Source: Aliamphritea spongicola | GTDB lineage: Bacteria > Pseudomonadota > Gammaproteobacteria > Pseudomonadales > Balneatricaceae | Assembly (NCBI GenBank): GCA_024347235.1 | Contig: AP025283.1 | Location: 3,162,001-3,226,000 of the forward strand | DNA length: 64,000 bases | Direction of reading: 5' to 3' | Shown here: positions 19,765-31,248 of the stretch, one piece after another | How positions within the stretch are numbered: position 1 is the stretch's first letter | Layout of the letters: every line of letters begins with the position of its first letter | Notes under the pieces: generated by a model | Seen by the model: the letters and a program-made list of their open reading frames with translations, nothing else | The model's database searches: none | Told to the model about the DNA's origin: nothing | Made by a program: the position numbers and the translations under genes

Positions 19765-21114
19765 TTACCCGTGGCCTGACCGGGAAGATTCCGGGTCATC
19801 AGCCAGCTTATTGAATTTCGAATGTATACGCCGGGTCAGCCAGGCAACCACAATGATTACCAGTGGCATGGAGATCCCCAGCGCCAAACTTTTATCGAAT
19901 GAGATACCCTGATCGTACAGCACCCCAAGAAATATTTTTACCAGCCCGATGGTGTAGTAACTGATCGCCGCAACCGATAACCCTTCAACGGTGTGCTGCA
20001 TCATCAGCTGGATTTTTGAACGCCGGTCCATGGAACTGAGCAGTTCCTGATTCTGTCCCTGAATCGACAGATCAACCTGAGTTCGCAGCATGTCACTGAC
20101 CCGGTCGATCCGGCGCGACAGGTCTTCAAGACGGGCGGCAACTGATTCGCAGGTTTTAACCGCCGGGCCAACCCGCCGGCCAATGAATTCCTGTAAGGTC
20201 AGGTGACCGGATACTTCATCTTCACGCAGTTCATCAATGTTATTAAACATGATGGTCTGGTATGCCTGAGTGGCATTAAAACGGAATGTGGACTGGGCAC
20301 GGTAAGCTTCAACCTGCGAGGCAATGTCCGTCAGCCGGCCCAGCAGATCCTGAGCATCATCAAAGCCTTCCTGTTGCTCTCCCTGTGCCAGAGTCTGGGT
20401 CAGTTCTGCCAGCCGCAAATCCATCTGCCGCAACTGCGGACTGATCGAACGGGCCAGCGGCAATCCCAGCAGGGTCATCAGACGGTAGGTTTCAATTTCC
20501 ACCAGACGCTGTACCAGACGGCCTAACTGGCTGGCACTCATCTCACGGTTATAGACCAGAAAACGGCCGTAGCCATCGTCATGCAGCTGATAGGTAGTCC
20601 AGACCTGTACCGCCCCTGCGAGGGCTGACTGCCAATCAAGCGCATGTCGTCGAAGTATTGCTTCACCTGCGGAATATCCGGTTCACCGGATTCAGATACA
20701 TCCAATACGGTGACATGAAAGGCGGTAACCACCTGCCCTTCCAGCCCGGCCAGCCACTCTTCCGGCAAACCACCGATGCAGCTGTGAGCAAAGGGGCATT
20801 CACATCGTCACAACGGCTGGTAAAGGTATAGGCAATAAACTCCAGGTGTTTTTCACGGCGCATCTGCAAACCGTTCAGGTCCATCTGGAAAAATGCGACG
20901 TCCTGATCCGGCGGCGTTACGTCATAGGCGTCACACAGTGTCAGCAGATGCTGATACTGGGACTTTTCTGTGACTCATCACACATGATCACCAGATGGCT
21001 GATCCGCGCCGGGGTATTAATCACCCGGAACGGCCGGGAATGCATCTCAGCGTACAGTTCTTGCCGTAACGGATGTTCGGACAAACGGTCTTTGGCAGAA
21101 AATTGCATAGGCAT
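19765..21114 (-). CDS. DUF3422 family membrane protein
   Basis: About 450 residues after breaks near 20640, 20775 and 20965. MQFSAKDRLSEHPLRQELYA followed by HSRPFRVINTPARISHLVIM is the typical N-terminus of DUF3422; the C-terminal half has a long helical region (RLVQRLVEIETYRLMTLLGL) and two membrane helices (ISYYTIGLVKIFLGVLY; LGISMPLVIIVVAWLTRRIH), with a short cytoplasmic tail. Function unknown. The start at 21114 (MPMQF) is chosen because the family begins there. Confidence 0.85.
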
Positions 21115-21207
21115 AGGAAATATCAACTCACTTCTGGCATCTGTCTGCATATTACCTGAGCCATCGCCCCGGAAAAAGCCAAACAACTGTGTGTTAGCCG
21201 CGCAAAA

Positions 21208-21564
21208 TCAGTCAGTTAAAGGCGCCAGCATTAAAGGCTGCGCAGACAGATCCACCGCGATCACCTGCGGGGTCACATCAAACCACTGCTGAAAGGCTTC
21301 AAAACTGCGGTCAGACGGCCAGTCATCGCCAAACTCATCCCAGGCGGCCAGCTCATTTTCAAACATGGCGGCAAAATGCTGTTGCAACAGACGGCTGATA
21401 TCGGTCTCTTCCTGAAACTCATCCACCATATAAACACTGGCTTCACGGCGATGGTCTTCCAGGCTCATCGGCGCATTCAGTTCATCCGCAGCCTGCGCGT
21501 TAGCCCAGTCAGCAAAGGGCTGTTTCGGCAACAGGGAAAACGCCGAACGATTAATTAATTTCAT
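21208..21564 (-). CDS. Conserved hypothetical protein
   Basis: Start MKLINRSAFSLLPKQPFADW at 21564, giving 118 residues; an upstream methionine at 21624 is in frame but adds a segment without coding character. The protein is acidic, with EFQEETDISRLLQQHFAAMF and DEFGDDWPSDRSFEAFQQWF, and has no membrane segment. I know it only as a conserved gammaproteobacterial protein of unknown role. It lies upstream of, and on the same strand as, the DUF3422 gene. Confidence 0.75.
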   Translation of the reverse strand: MKLINRSAFSLLPKQPFADWANAQAADELNAPMSLEDHRREASVYMVDEFQEETDISRLLQQHFAAMFENELAAWDEFGDDWPSDRSFEAFQQWFDVTPQVIAVDLSAQPLMLAPLTD

Positions 21565-21605
21565 AGAGTCTCCAACTTGGTATACTGCGGGGATTATACT
21601 GTCGT

Positions 21606-22351
21606 TTGAATATCCCGCTATCAATGAATATCCGCCACCTGCCTCATCTGAATGACCGCGATGCCTGGATCAGCTTTTGCCAGCGGGAACAGCCGTACTG
21701 CTTTATTGCCTCCCCGGAAGCCCTGGTGGACTTTCAGACCACGTATCTGCTGATCACCCTGCTGGAAGGCAAAACCCGCAACGGTAAGGCTGCTCTGAAA
21801 TACAGCATAGGTTCAAGAACATCAATGGAGCCAGCATGGCGGTTTATCAAGGCCTGTGATTTCAATCTGCAGCTGATGATTGACGGGCTGAACCAGGTGG
21901 ATTTCAACGGCAACGTTCGGGATAACTCGCTCCTTAAAGCGCACACGGATCTGACCGTGAGAAAATTCTTCTCTAAAGATAAGAATATTGTCTCGCCATC
22001 CCACATGGGCCTGCTCAGCCCTATGCAACGCTTACCTGAAGTATGGAATATTGCAGGGGTGTGCCGGTTACTGGCGAATCAGCAATTCAGCCATCTGAGA
22101 ATCAGCAGCTGGCACTGCCCGGCAATCATCAAACCGTTAGTGCCGCCGTTATCAGCCCAAAAACCTTACTGCTGGATTTGCTGAATGCACCGCATGAATG
22201 GCAGGTACGCCCGGTAAGCCTGGCAAATACGCCCTTTCACCTGCGTATTTTCCACAAAGGCCAGCCCCGTTACAGCCTGCGGCCAAACCTGAATCAGCCT
22301 GAGCCCAGAATGCACCAGCGGGGTTCCCACTGGCACAATCTGGATCACTGA
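21606..22351 (+). CDS. Unrecognised protein (frameshifted)
   Basis: Frame 21606-22184 and frame 22043-22351 overlap; one indel near 22080-22150 would join them to about 245 residues. The start is probably MNIRHLPHLNDRDAWISFCQ (ATG at 21624). Further stretches are EALVDFQTTYLLITLLEGKT and FFSKDKNIVSPSHMGLLSPM. I do not recognise the family. It converges on mksB with a 29-base gap and is divergent from the 21208 gene. It shows none of the features of JetD (topoisomerase VI-like nuclease). Confidence 0.5.
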
Positions 22352-22380
22352 TCCCTTAACTGTTTTCCGGTAACCGGAAC

Positions 22381-25300
22381 CTAGGCAGGTTCCAGTTCAC
22401 CAACTTCTTCAGTTTCAGACTCAGCCGCATTTTTCGCAGCCAGACGGTACGGGTTATCCGAGTTAAGCAACTCTTTACCCTTCGGGGTCGGGAATTCAAC
22501 GTCAATATCCACCACCCGGCCATCACGGCATACGTTAATAACCGTATCCATGGTGGTCGCCATCAGTGAGTACTTATCATCCGGCGCAGCAATCAGCGTC
22601 TGCAGACCCAGATCGCTCATGAAGCCCAGTGATGTCTGAGTATTCTCAGCATCCAGCTTGTTGAACGCTTCATCGAATACCGACAGGCTGAAACCGCCCA
22701 TGGTCACGCCATCGGCGCTGTCGCGCAGACGGTAAGTTGCACCCATCGCGGCCGCAATTGCCACGTAGAATGGTACCTGGTGCTCACCACCGGAACCGGT
22801 CTTGATCCGCTGACTCAGGGTGGTCTTGCGGTTACCGTCCAGATCCTTGATCACCAGTTCGAAGTTATAGAAGTTACGGTAGTCCTGCAGCAGGCTGCTT
22901 TCACCTTCGTCCTTCAGTACTTCATGGATCTTCGCCAGTGCATCCTGATGCGGTTTGTCTTCATCATGCTGCAGATCAAACAGGCTGCCTACATTAGCCT
23001 GATCCATCTTGGTATAGGCTTCCACCAGCTCCAGAATATCTTTCAGTTCCGGGTTCGGCGTCATTTCAAAACCATACCGTTCTTTGTGGAACGGACGGTT
23101 CTTCAGGTGGGCGTTCAGTTCGCGGATCAGTTCTTTAATCTTATCGATCTGATCTTTCAGGTGAGCCACGAAGTCAGAACGGAATGAGGTTTCTGCTTCC
23201 AGACGGGCGCGCTCAGCTTTTTCGGTGTATTCCGCCAGCTCACTGTCACGCAGGGACTGAATGGTATCGTTAACGAAACGTTCCAGCTGTTCGTGAGTCG
23301 AGTCCGGGGTAACCTTATCCAGTTCCTGATGGCTCAGGCCGGAACCGTGGTAACGGGCCTTGTACTGAGCCACACCGTCACGGACAGAGTTCTTTTTCTT
23401 CTCAATCAGACCCAGTTCAGACTGAGCCTTCTTAGCAGATTCAAAGATGATCCGGTCCAGATCGCCGGAGCAGGACTCATCCATGTAATCACGTTTTTCC
23501 TGGGCAGACTGAGCGTCGAAGTTAGCATCTTCTTCACACTTGGCCCGGGCCGCAGCGTGCTCTACCAATTCTTTATCCAGCAGTTCCAGTGACGCGTTGT
23601 CTTTAATCAGGCTGGTACGGGTGGTCTGCAGCTTGTCCATCAGCTTCTTCTGCTGATCCTGTGCCTGCTTCTGTTCGTTCACCAGATCAGAAATGCGCTG
23701 CTGCACGCCGCTGTCGTCCTGATTACGCAGGTCGGTAATGCCCTGACGGTAACCGTCAATTTCACTGTGCAGCATGTCACGCTGGTTAGCCAAATCGAAG
23801 ACCCGCTCGCCCACACCGGTCAGGCCGGTAGTCATACGTACCAGATTTTCTTTCAGGTTATCCAGGTCTTCATGGTCTTTGTTCAGCACGCTGAACTCAG
23901 CCATCATTTCATCAACCTGACGGCCTTGCTGCTGCAGCTGATGCTGACGGCGACCGCCGCCGCTGCCCAGCATCGGGGTTTCTTCACGGATAGCCGTGGT
24001 GGTACCTTCGGTCTGCAACATGCAGTCGTAAGTCAGTGCCCGCTCCTGACGGATAAGCTCCGCTTCGGTTTCCACCGCAATCACCGCACCCAGCGCACGG
24101 TTCATGTACGCCTTGGCATCGTCGGTCTGACAGTCAACAAACTCAGCCAGCGAGTTTGGCTTGCTCCGATTCAGCCACTCATGGCTTTTGGTGGTGTTAA
24201 CGATCCGGCAGCCTTTCAGGTGACGACCTTTACGGCGGTACAGAGTAATTGCTTCTTTCACCCGGTCCGGGTCAACAATCAGCGCTTCACGGCGTGCGCC
24301 CAGGAAACTCTCGATGGCAATGCGCCATTTCTCATCGTTGATATCCACCAGCTCACAGATCGGGGTGGACTCAATGCCGTAATCCCCAGCAGCTGCATCA
24401 GCTCACGGGTGTTACGGCGTAACGGTGCGCGGCCTTCTTTCAGTTGTTCAACGGCACTGCGCTGGTTCTGAATCTCGGTACGCAGTTCATTCATGCGAAT
24501 CACCGATGCTTCAAACCGACGGGAAATCTCCCGGCGTACTTCGTCGATGCTGCCCTTAAGTTTCTCAAGGTTGTTATCCACATTCACCGGTTCCAGCGGC
24601 CAGGCTTCCGCCATCATGTCTTCGCCGGAGCGCCACAGGGCAACGGATTCCTGAACCACAGGAATAAAGCTTGAAGGCAGGAACTGCTGGAAGTTAGAGA
24701 AGGTCACGGTGGAACGGAGCAGGCTGTAAACGTTCTGGATCTTCTCTTTAACCACATTCAGCTCGTGCTGCTTGGCGTCGATGGAGTTTTCCAGTGCTTT
24801 AACCTTGTGGGCGCTGTCGGTGTTATTCAGTTCCGCGCGGGCTTCCGCCAGATTCTGCATTACCGTATTCAGCTGTTCGCTGTTGGCTTCCAGATCTGAC
24901 TGTAACTGGGTTTCTTTTTCCTGATTGGCTTCCAGACGGTCCTGGGCACCTTCTTTCTTCAGGTCAGCGTGTTCAAAACGGGTCTCGTGCACCACCCACT
25001 CGTATTCCGCCGAGTTTTTAACGTTGCGGTGAATGCCTTTGCACTGTTCCTGAACCTTTCCAGTTCGCCAATACGGTTGGCCACTTCACGGGTTTTCTGT
25101 TCCATCACCCGGTATTCGTCCAGGGATTTACGGAACGCGCCTACGTGAACGATGTTTTCATCCAGTACGAATTCACGGATAAAACGGGTCGGGCTATTGA
25201 TCGGCACAAACTTCAGAGCGTTACGGAAGTTCTTCACAAACTTCTCGTCGTCGTTCGGCATTTGCGGGTCATAGCTGAGTTCGGTGACCAGTTCACGGAT

Positions 25301-25828
25301 AAAGCGGCTGGCACGTTTTTCCAGCTTCATATCCGGACACTGCTTCAGCAGGCTCTCACGCACTTCCGGCCATTCTTTCGGCAGACGGCCGCCGTCTTTC
25401 TTATCGGTGAAGTCTTCCAGGCTGACGGAAAAATCAGGCAGGATGAAACGGCCCAGAATCTCTTCTTCCGGGGATGACAGCGAGGCACTGATGGCCAGAC
25501 CGACACAGGTTTCCTTGCCGGTTTCGGTGTCGTAGAAGCTCAGGGCCAGATAGCTGATGGAGTCCTGACGGGCGTTGTCTTTCTTACCCGAGTCATCCAT
25601 AAAGCCCAGACAGTAAGTCCGCAGGCTACGCTCACTCTTGTCACCGGCGCTGGCATTGAAGCTCAGGTAACGCTTGTTACCGCCCATCAGCACGGTCTGG
25701 ATGGCATCCAGCAGCGATGATTTACCGGAACCGTTTGGCCCGACGACCGCGACGTTACCTTTGATCGGTACCTCTACGGCACCCAGAACATACCAGTTAA
25801 CCAGTACGATGCGATTTAACTGTTTCAT
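22381..25828 (-). CDS. mksB: SMC-like condensin ATPase (MksB / JetC type)
   Basis: About 1150 residues with breaks near 24385 and 25057. Head part 1: [20 protein letters not shown] then Walker [21 protein letters not shown]. Two long coiled coils run between, including a small hinge region (around QQEADDS-rich stretch at 23700-24000). Head part 2: ABC signature region [20 protein letters not shown] and Walker [20 protein letters not shown]. This layout is that of MksB and of JetC in Wadjet. With MksF and MksE it forms a ring that loads on DNA. It starts four bases inside mksE (ATGA-like overlap) and ends the operon. Confidence 0.87.
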
Positions 25829-26592
25829 TGTACCGGCTCCTCCGGGGTTACCTCTTCAGTCAGCGGGCTCGCCTGCTCATCTTCAGACGCGACTTCTGCG
25901 GGCTGTTCTGCTTCAGCTGATGCTTCTGCAGCCACACTCTCCGTCACCTCTTCCGCCGGTTTTTCATCCGCTGCGGCTTCAGTTGTCTCTGCTGCAGCCG
26001 GAGTTTGTTCGGCATCTTCACACAGAGCTTCAAGCTGGCCGATAAAGTCTTCCACTACCACCTGACGGATGGTCGGGTTAATGGTCAGCGGAATGTTTTT
26101 CGGGTCTGTCTCGTGGGGCTTGCCCCGCTCAATCACACCATGACGGCTGAACAGCGACAGAATTTCCTTTAAGCGGGTTTCATTCGGAATGTCTTTGCCG
26201 GTGAGGTTTTCATACACCGTCAGTAAGTCATTCGAGGTGATGTAGGCACGCCCGCCTTCAACCTCAAAGGCTTCCAGCTTCTCTTCATACTGCTGGCGCA
26301 GGCACAGCAGGAAGAAGGATTCATCCAGCTTCAGGCGCATGAAACGCTCATCGCCCTGCGGCAAAATCCCCAGGAAGGCCTCATCCGGCTGATACACAAA
26401 TGACCAGCCCAGTGCGGCAAACAGGTTGGTAAAATAATCCACATGCGACGCTACCAGAAAGTAACTGTCACGGTGGCCTGAACGCTCAGCGTATAAAAAC
26501 TGATTCACCAGCAGCAGATTGGCAGCATGCACGAAGTCCTCTTCCTGATACTGATCGCTGCGGGCAATGATTTTCTGCAGATCACCTAACAT
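25825..26592 (-). CDS. mksE: MksE / JetB-like condensin subunit (DUF4194)
   Basis: 255 residues from the ATG at 26592 ([20 protein letters not shown]); a longer start at 26625 would overlap mksF. The body has [38 protein letters not shown] and [20 protein letters not shown], the pattern of DUF4194 proteins that bridge SMC head and kleisin. The last ~60 residues are a low-complexity Glu/Ala tail ([20 protein letters not shown] and onwards), unlike the core and likely disordered. It overlaps mksB by four bases. Confidence 0.85.
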   Translation of the reverse strand: MLGDLQKIIARSDQYQEEDFVHAANLLLVNQFLYAERSGHRDSYFLVASHVDYFTNLFAALGWSFVYQPDEAFLGILPQGDERFMRLKLDESFFLLCLRQQYEEKLEAFEVEGGRAYITSNDLLTVYENLTGKDIPNETRLKEILSLFSRHGVIERGKPHETDPKNIPLTINPTIRQVVVEDFIGQLEALCEDAEQTPAAAETTEAAADEKPAEEVTESVAAEASAEAEQPAEVASEDEQASPLTEEVTPEEPVQ

Positions 26593-26594
26593 GT

Positions 26595-27994
26595 TTATCG
26601 TCTCTGAATACTGAAGTCGCGACACTCAACCATATCGGCGACATTGACATATTTATCGCTGAACTGAATATCGTATTTATTAGCGGTAGTGCGTCCCTTC
26701 TTACCCAGGGAACGCATGTGCCTCAGATAACTGAAGCAGATGTAGTCTTCGATGCTGTCGATCGTGAACTGACCGGCGGAGATCTGTGTCTCGCCCAGCA
26801 GGTGACGCTCGATATAATCTTCGATCTTTTCCGGGCGTACTTCCCGGCGGGCCTTGTACTCTTTAAACAGCTGGCGCATTTCCAGCACCCGCGGATCAAT
26901 GATTTCCTGCTGAATAACCCGCGGCTTGGTTGCCACCCGGCGACGGATCGGCGAACGGACACTGCCCGGTGCCAGAAAACCGGTTTCCTCAAGGGTTTCC
27001 AGCTTCGGTATCTTACGCTGATCCAGCTGGGCAGCATCGGTAATCACCCGGGACAAGCGCGCACTCATACCCGGCGTGGTTTTATCCATGTACCGAACGG
27101 TATCCGCCACACGTTTTTCCAGGCGGTAACGGAAGTCATCGATGGTCGCCAGACGCTGATCCACCGACTCAAAAATCCGGATAATACGGTTGATATGACT
27201 GTGCACCATGGCTTCGGCGTCGTCATAACTGGTTTCGAACTGTTCCTGGTAATGGGTACTCAGCAACGCCACTTTCGGCGTATCAAACTGCAGTTCACGC
27301 AGCTGCGTGAGAATCTGACGGCGGAAACGGAACGGGTTGTTCTTTGTCTTCAGGGTTTTGTAATCGGAAACCAGAATGTGCGCTACGAAGTGATCGAAGA
27401 AGTTACGCACAATTTCCTGCGGATTCTTGGTGGCCGCCAGGCTGATTTTCAGCTCCCGCAGGCCGAGCATCATGTCCGTCAGGTGGGCACTGAAGTCAGA
27501 CGCCGTCTGCGCCGCTTCCTGCAGGGTAATCCCCGGCCGGCCGGATCCTTGATGGCCGCTTCCAGCGAGCTCAGTACGTTCAGTACCGCGCCACCGTAGC
27601 TGCGTTTTTCCAGATTATTGATCGATACCAGTGTCCGTAACAGGTAACTGTTCGCCGGCGACAGCAGCACAAAGGTACGGTAAATGCGCTGCTCTTCTTC
27701 CAGCCAGCCAGTAACAACTAAACGGCGATAAATCCGGCTGGTATATTCAGCGGTGGAACGGGGCGCTTCCTGCTCGGCTTCCGAATCATTCTCTTCCGGT
27801 TCCCAGCGGCGTACACCCAGCTTAACAACGGTGTCTTCAATGGAAGAGCGGATCAGATCTTTCGGTACAAAGGGATCAACCAGATCTTCATCAAAGAACT
27901 GATCAGCAAGGTCGAGCAATACCGCCTGATAGATTTGACGGTTCTGCCCGGCAAGAGGCAGGAACAGGTCTTCGGGAAGCTTGTTAAAAAGCAT
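26595..27994 (-). CDS. mksF: MksF / JetA-like kleisin
   Basis: About 466 residues with one break near 27540. It starts [20 protein letters not shown] and contains [20 protein letters not shown] (N-terminal winged helix), [24 protein letters not shown] helices ([20 protein letters not shown]), [17 protein letters not shown] and a C-terminal winged domain [18 protein letters not shown]. These are the marks of the Wadjet JetA/MksF kleisin family. First gene of the operon; the next gene starts two bases after its stop. No upstream jetD is found between here and ycaO. Confidence 0.85.
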
Positions 27995-28155
27995 CGAGAA
28001 TCAAATCTCCTGACAGACATACTGAATGCCTGACATTAACTAAGGTCAACGCTCTTGGTAAGCAAAGAACAGGCTTAAAAAGCCAGAAAACACAGCCAGA
28101 CAAAAGCATAAAATAGCCGAAGATAATAACGGAAATAAACCGCCTGACCAGTAGC

Positions 28156-28184
28156 AAAAGGCCGTTTTGGGAAAACGGCCTTTT
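28156..28184 (-). terminator. Terminator after ycaO
   Basis: Stem AAAAGGCCGTTTT/AAAACGGCCTTTT, 32 bases after the ycaO stop on the minus strand. A T run is present on that strand. Confidence 0.85.
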
Positions 28185-28216
28185 CAGAAAAACAGCGATT
28201 CAGGGCTGGTTAAATG

Positions 28217-29943
28217 TCAGCCTGCAGCCCGCTTCGCAGACTGCAAGCGGTCATACACTTCAAGCATTTTCTGATGGGTGGTAAAGCCTTCAAGACTTAA
28301 AGTACTGGCAGGAAAATCTCTGAAAATCCGTTCACCGGCAAGCATTTCAGATACCCGTTCCATCAGTGCCTGACCATATACCTGCTCAAGCAGACCGCTA
28401 TAGTCAGCAAAGTCCCGCTCAGCATCCAGCGTAAACTGCAGGCACTGATACAGACACCGGTACAGCGCCTCACGAGACTCCTGTAACCGGGCGTTTTCCA
28501 ACTGCCAGTGACACCAGTCCAGCGCATCCGCCAGGTTCCCCTGCTGCAGGTGCAGCAAACATTTCAGTTCGCCAACCCGCAGAGTACTCCAGGCAGTGCC
28601 TTTGTCCGCCACAATACCAATCAGCTCAGCGACCAGCTGCTTATCATCAAACCCTTCGGTATTCAGATCGACCAGTAAATCAGCCCCTTGATCTTTATCG
28701 AAGTTCGCCAGATCCAGCAACCCTTCACGGTACTCAACCCCGGCATTGTTATTGTTCGATACCAGATCATCCACCGGGTAAATCTCGGACATGCCCGGCA
28801 CAATGATCCGGCAGGTATATACATTCAGGTGCTCGTAATCGGCAATGTAAATATCCATATCCACTTTATGGATCAGGTTACACAGATGTTCGAACTCTGC
28901 CTGGCTGTCACCTTCCACGTTCCATTCAACAAACTCATAGTCCGTATCCCGGGAGAAAAGGTCCCAGGCCACCACGCCGCTGGAATCAATAAAATGCGCT
29001 TCAAGGTTCTGCGAATCCGCCACGTCGGCCAGATTAAAACTTGGAGACGGAAAATCTGCCAGTGAATTCAGGGCCCTGCCCCGCAACAACTCAGTAACCG
29101 TCCGCTCCAGCGCCACTTCAAACTTAGGATGCGCACCGAATGAAGCACAACAACCGCCGTCATCCGGATTAATCAGGGTTACATTGACCATCGGGTACTT
29201 GCCACCCAGCGACGCATCCCGCACCAGCACAACATAGCCGTAATCACGCAATGCATTAAGTGCATCCACCACCTGCGGGTAGCGGTTGATAATATGTTCA
29301 GGGATTTCCGGCAAACTGATACCGGACGTAATAATGGTGTTTTTAATATGACGCTCAAAGATTTCCGACAGCGCCTGTACTCGTGCTTCTGCCACACTGT
29401 TACCGGCGGCAGCACCATTACTGATATAGAGGTTGCCGATGATGTTCACAGGAATCCAGACTTCATCACCAGTGCGCTGACGGGTAAAGGGTATCGCGCA
29501 GATACCCCGTCCACTGTTACCTGAGTTGGTATCAATCAGGCCAGGGGCAGTCAGATCATCATGCAGGTTGTAATGCTGCAACGTCGGCTCATCGAACAGA
29601 CCGTCCGGGATTTCTTCACCGCTGACATCGAACCAGCGCTCATTCGGATAGTGAACGAAATCCCCTTCTGCCACTTCCTGGCCCAGATAATAATCGGTAA
29701 AGAAAGAGTTACAGCTCAGACGCTCAAAATACTCACCCAGCGCGCTGGCCAGTGCAGCTTCTTTACTGGCGCCCTTACCATTGGTAAATAAAAGTGGACA
29801 GTTACGGTCTCGGATCAGCACAGACCAGACATTCGGGACAGGATTCAGCCATTGTGCCTGCTCTATATCGAAGCCCAGAGCCTCTAACTGAGCAGACATT
29901 TTTCAATCGACTCCTCTAAAGGCGCATCTTTTCCGGGAATCAT
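28217..29943 (-). CDS. ycaO: YcaO, ribosomal protein S12 methylthiotransferase accessory factor
   Basis: About 575 residues. The open frame begins at 29899, but the ATG at 29943 gives MIPGKDAPLEESIEK, the conserved N-terminus, and one missing A in a run near 29900 joins it to SAQLEALGFDIEQAQWLNPV. Further marks: VLIRDRNCPLLFTNGKGASK, GEYFERLSCNSFF, GICAIPFTRQRTG, SEIFERHIKNTI, TVTELLRGR, HFIDSSGVVAWDLFSRD. ATP-binding residues lie in these blocks. E. coli YcaO supports RimO in beta-methylthiolation of S12. Not a thiazole/oxazole cluster: no precursor peptide or dehydrogenase is near. Confidence 0.92.
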
Positions 29944-30190
29944 CGTCATATAACTAAGTCCTAGCAAGCCAATCTTCACATCCGCAGGAGAATAAACCCC
30001 GCTCAAACTCCACGTTATACAGAAATACGCCGCACACCGAAACTCTGGCAAGGGTATTTTGTGTTCTCATAAAGTGTTTCTCTGATTTAAGGCAGCTTAT
30101 TAAAAGCCCGGAAAATGCCGCTTCCGGCGCAGACATAAAACCGCGCAAACCATTATTTATGCTGAATGAAAAACTTTTTAACGTAAGTGC

Positions 30191-30219
30191 TTGACGCCCA
30201 TAGGGCTGATCATTAACAT
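30191..30219 (+). promoter_or_regulatory. sigma-70 promoter of the tRNA cluster
   Basis: TTGACG and TAACAT are separated by 17 bases, with a GC-rich discriminator (ACGCCGCC) before the first tRNA at 30242. That discriminator is typical of stable RNA promoters under stringent control. Confidence 0.7.
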
Positions 30220-30241
30220 ACGCCGCCACTAGTTAAGCAGT

Positions 30242-30317
30242 TCCTCGATAGCTCAGTTGGTAGAGCAGTAGACTGTTAATCTATTGGTCGCTGGTTCGAG
30301 TCCAGCTCGAGGAGCCA
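30242..30317 (+). tRNA. tRNA-Asn(GTT), copy 1
   Basis: 76 bases. Acceptor TCCTCGA/TCGAGGA with discriminator G and encoded CCA; D arm AGCTCAGTTGGTAGAGCA; anticodon loop CTGTTAA with GTT; T arm GGTTCGAGTCC. Identical to copy 2. Confidence 0.97.
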
Positions 30318-30355
30318 ATTACTGCTTTAATTAGTAACGTTTTGATGGATAACAT

Positions 30356-30431
30356 TCCTCGATAGCTCAGTTGGTAGAGCAGTAGACTGTTAATCTATTG
30401 GTCGCTGGTTCGAGTCCAGCTCGAGGAGCCA
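30356..30431 (+). tRNA. tRNA-Asn(GTT), copy 2
   Basis: Same 76-base sequence as copy 1, 38 bases downstream, with CCA encoded. Confidence 0.97.
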
Positions 30432-30446
30432 TCAGAATAAAGAAGA

Positions 30447-30523
<77 letters not shown>

Positions 30524-30580
30524 CTTTCTAAAAGTGGATCTTCTAATACACTGGCCAGTGTCTAAACAGCCAAATACGAT

Positions 30581-30657
<77 letters not shown>

Positions 30658-30697
30658 CTTCTCAACACGCAGCCGTGTATAAACAGCTAATCATCAT

Positions 30698-30774
<77 letters not shown>

Positions 30775-30828
30775 CTCTCTTGAAGAGATACCTCAACACG
30801 CAGCCGTGTATAAACAGCTTATCATCAT

Positions 30829-30905
<77 letters not shown>

Positions 30906-30944
30906 CTTATTTCTTATTTTCAAATCTCCTCTGACTAAAACGAC

Positions 30945-31017
30945 TCACCTTAGGTTTGAGTTAAGCGAAGCAAAACAACATCGCGCTCTTTGCGATGGTC
31001 ATCCTACTGCCCCGATC
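30945..31017 (+). pseudogene. Decayed tRNA-Pro 3' half with a foreign insertion
   Basis: AGGTTTGAGTTAAGCGAAGC resembles a changed T arm followed by extra sequence; the stretch ends CCTACTGCCCCGATCA, a damaged form of the tRNA-Pro 3' end CCTGCTGCCCCGACCA. The spacer that normally follows an intact copy (CTCTTGAAG, CTCAACAC) comes next. Confidence 0.55.
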
Positions 31018-31072
31018 ACTCTCTTGAAGTGACACCTCAACACACAGCCGTGTATAAACAACTAGTCATCAG

Positions 31073-31145
31073 GTCATAGCGCAGTCTGGTAGCGCATCTG
31101 GTTTGAGACCAGAGGGTCGTAGGTTCGAGTTGAGCGCAGCAAGAC
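31073..31145 (+). pseudogene. Decayed tRNA-Pro copy, 3' end replaced
   Basis: GTCATAGCGCAGTCTGGTAG then CGCATCTGGTTTGAGACCAG match tRNA-Pro, but the anticodon loop reads TTTGAGA (TGA in the anticodon place) and the acceptor 3' half is lost: after GGTTCGAG the sequence runs TTGAGCGCAGCAAGACAACA, the same foreign tail as in the stretch at 30945. Confidence 0.7.
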
Positions 31146-31201
31146 AACATCGCGCTTTCAATCCGCCCGCCATACATCTCTCAAGACAAACTGCAGACAA
31201 C

Positions 31202-31223
31202 AAAACCGCCCAAAGGCGGTTTC
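31202..31223 (-). terminator. Terminator after the M18 aminopeptidase gene
   Basis: Stem AAAACCGCC/GGCGGTTT with loop CAAA, 26 bases after the apeB stop; on the minus strand the stem is followed by TTTTG. Confidence 0.7.
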
Positions 31224-31248
31224 TCAAATATCTGAAAAGCATTAACTG

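Noticed and set aside
22381..27994. A complete Wadjet defence system
   Set aside because: No jetD-like gene adjoins; MksBEF housekeeping condensin explains the three genes equally well. Kept as a finding only.
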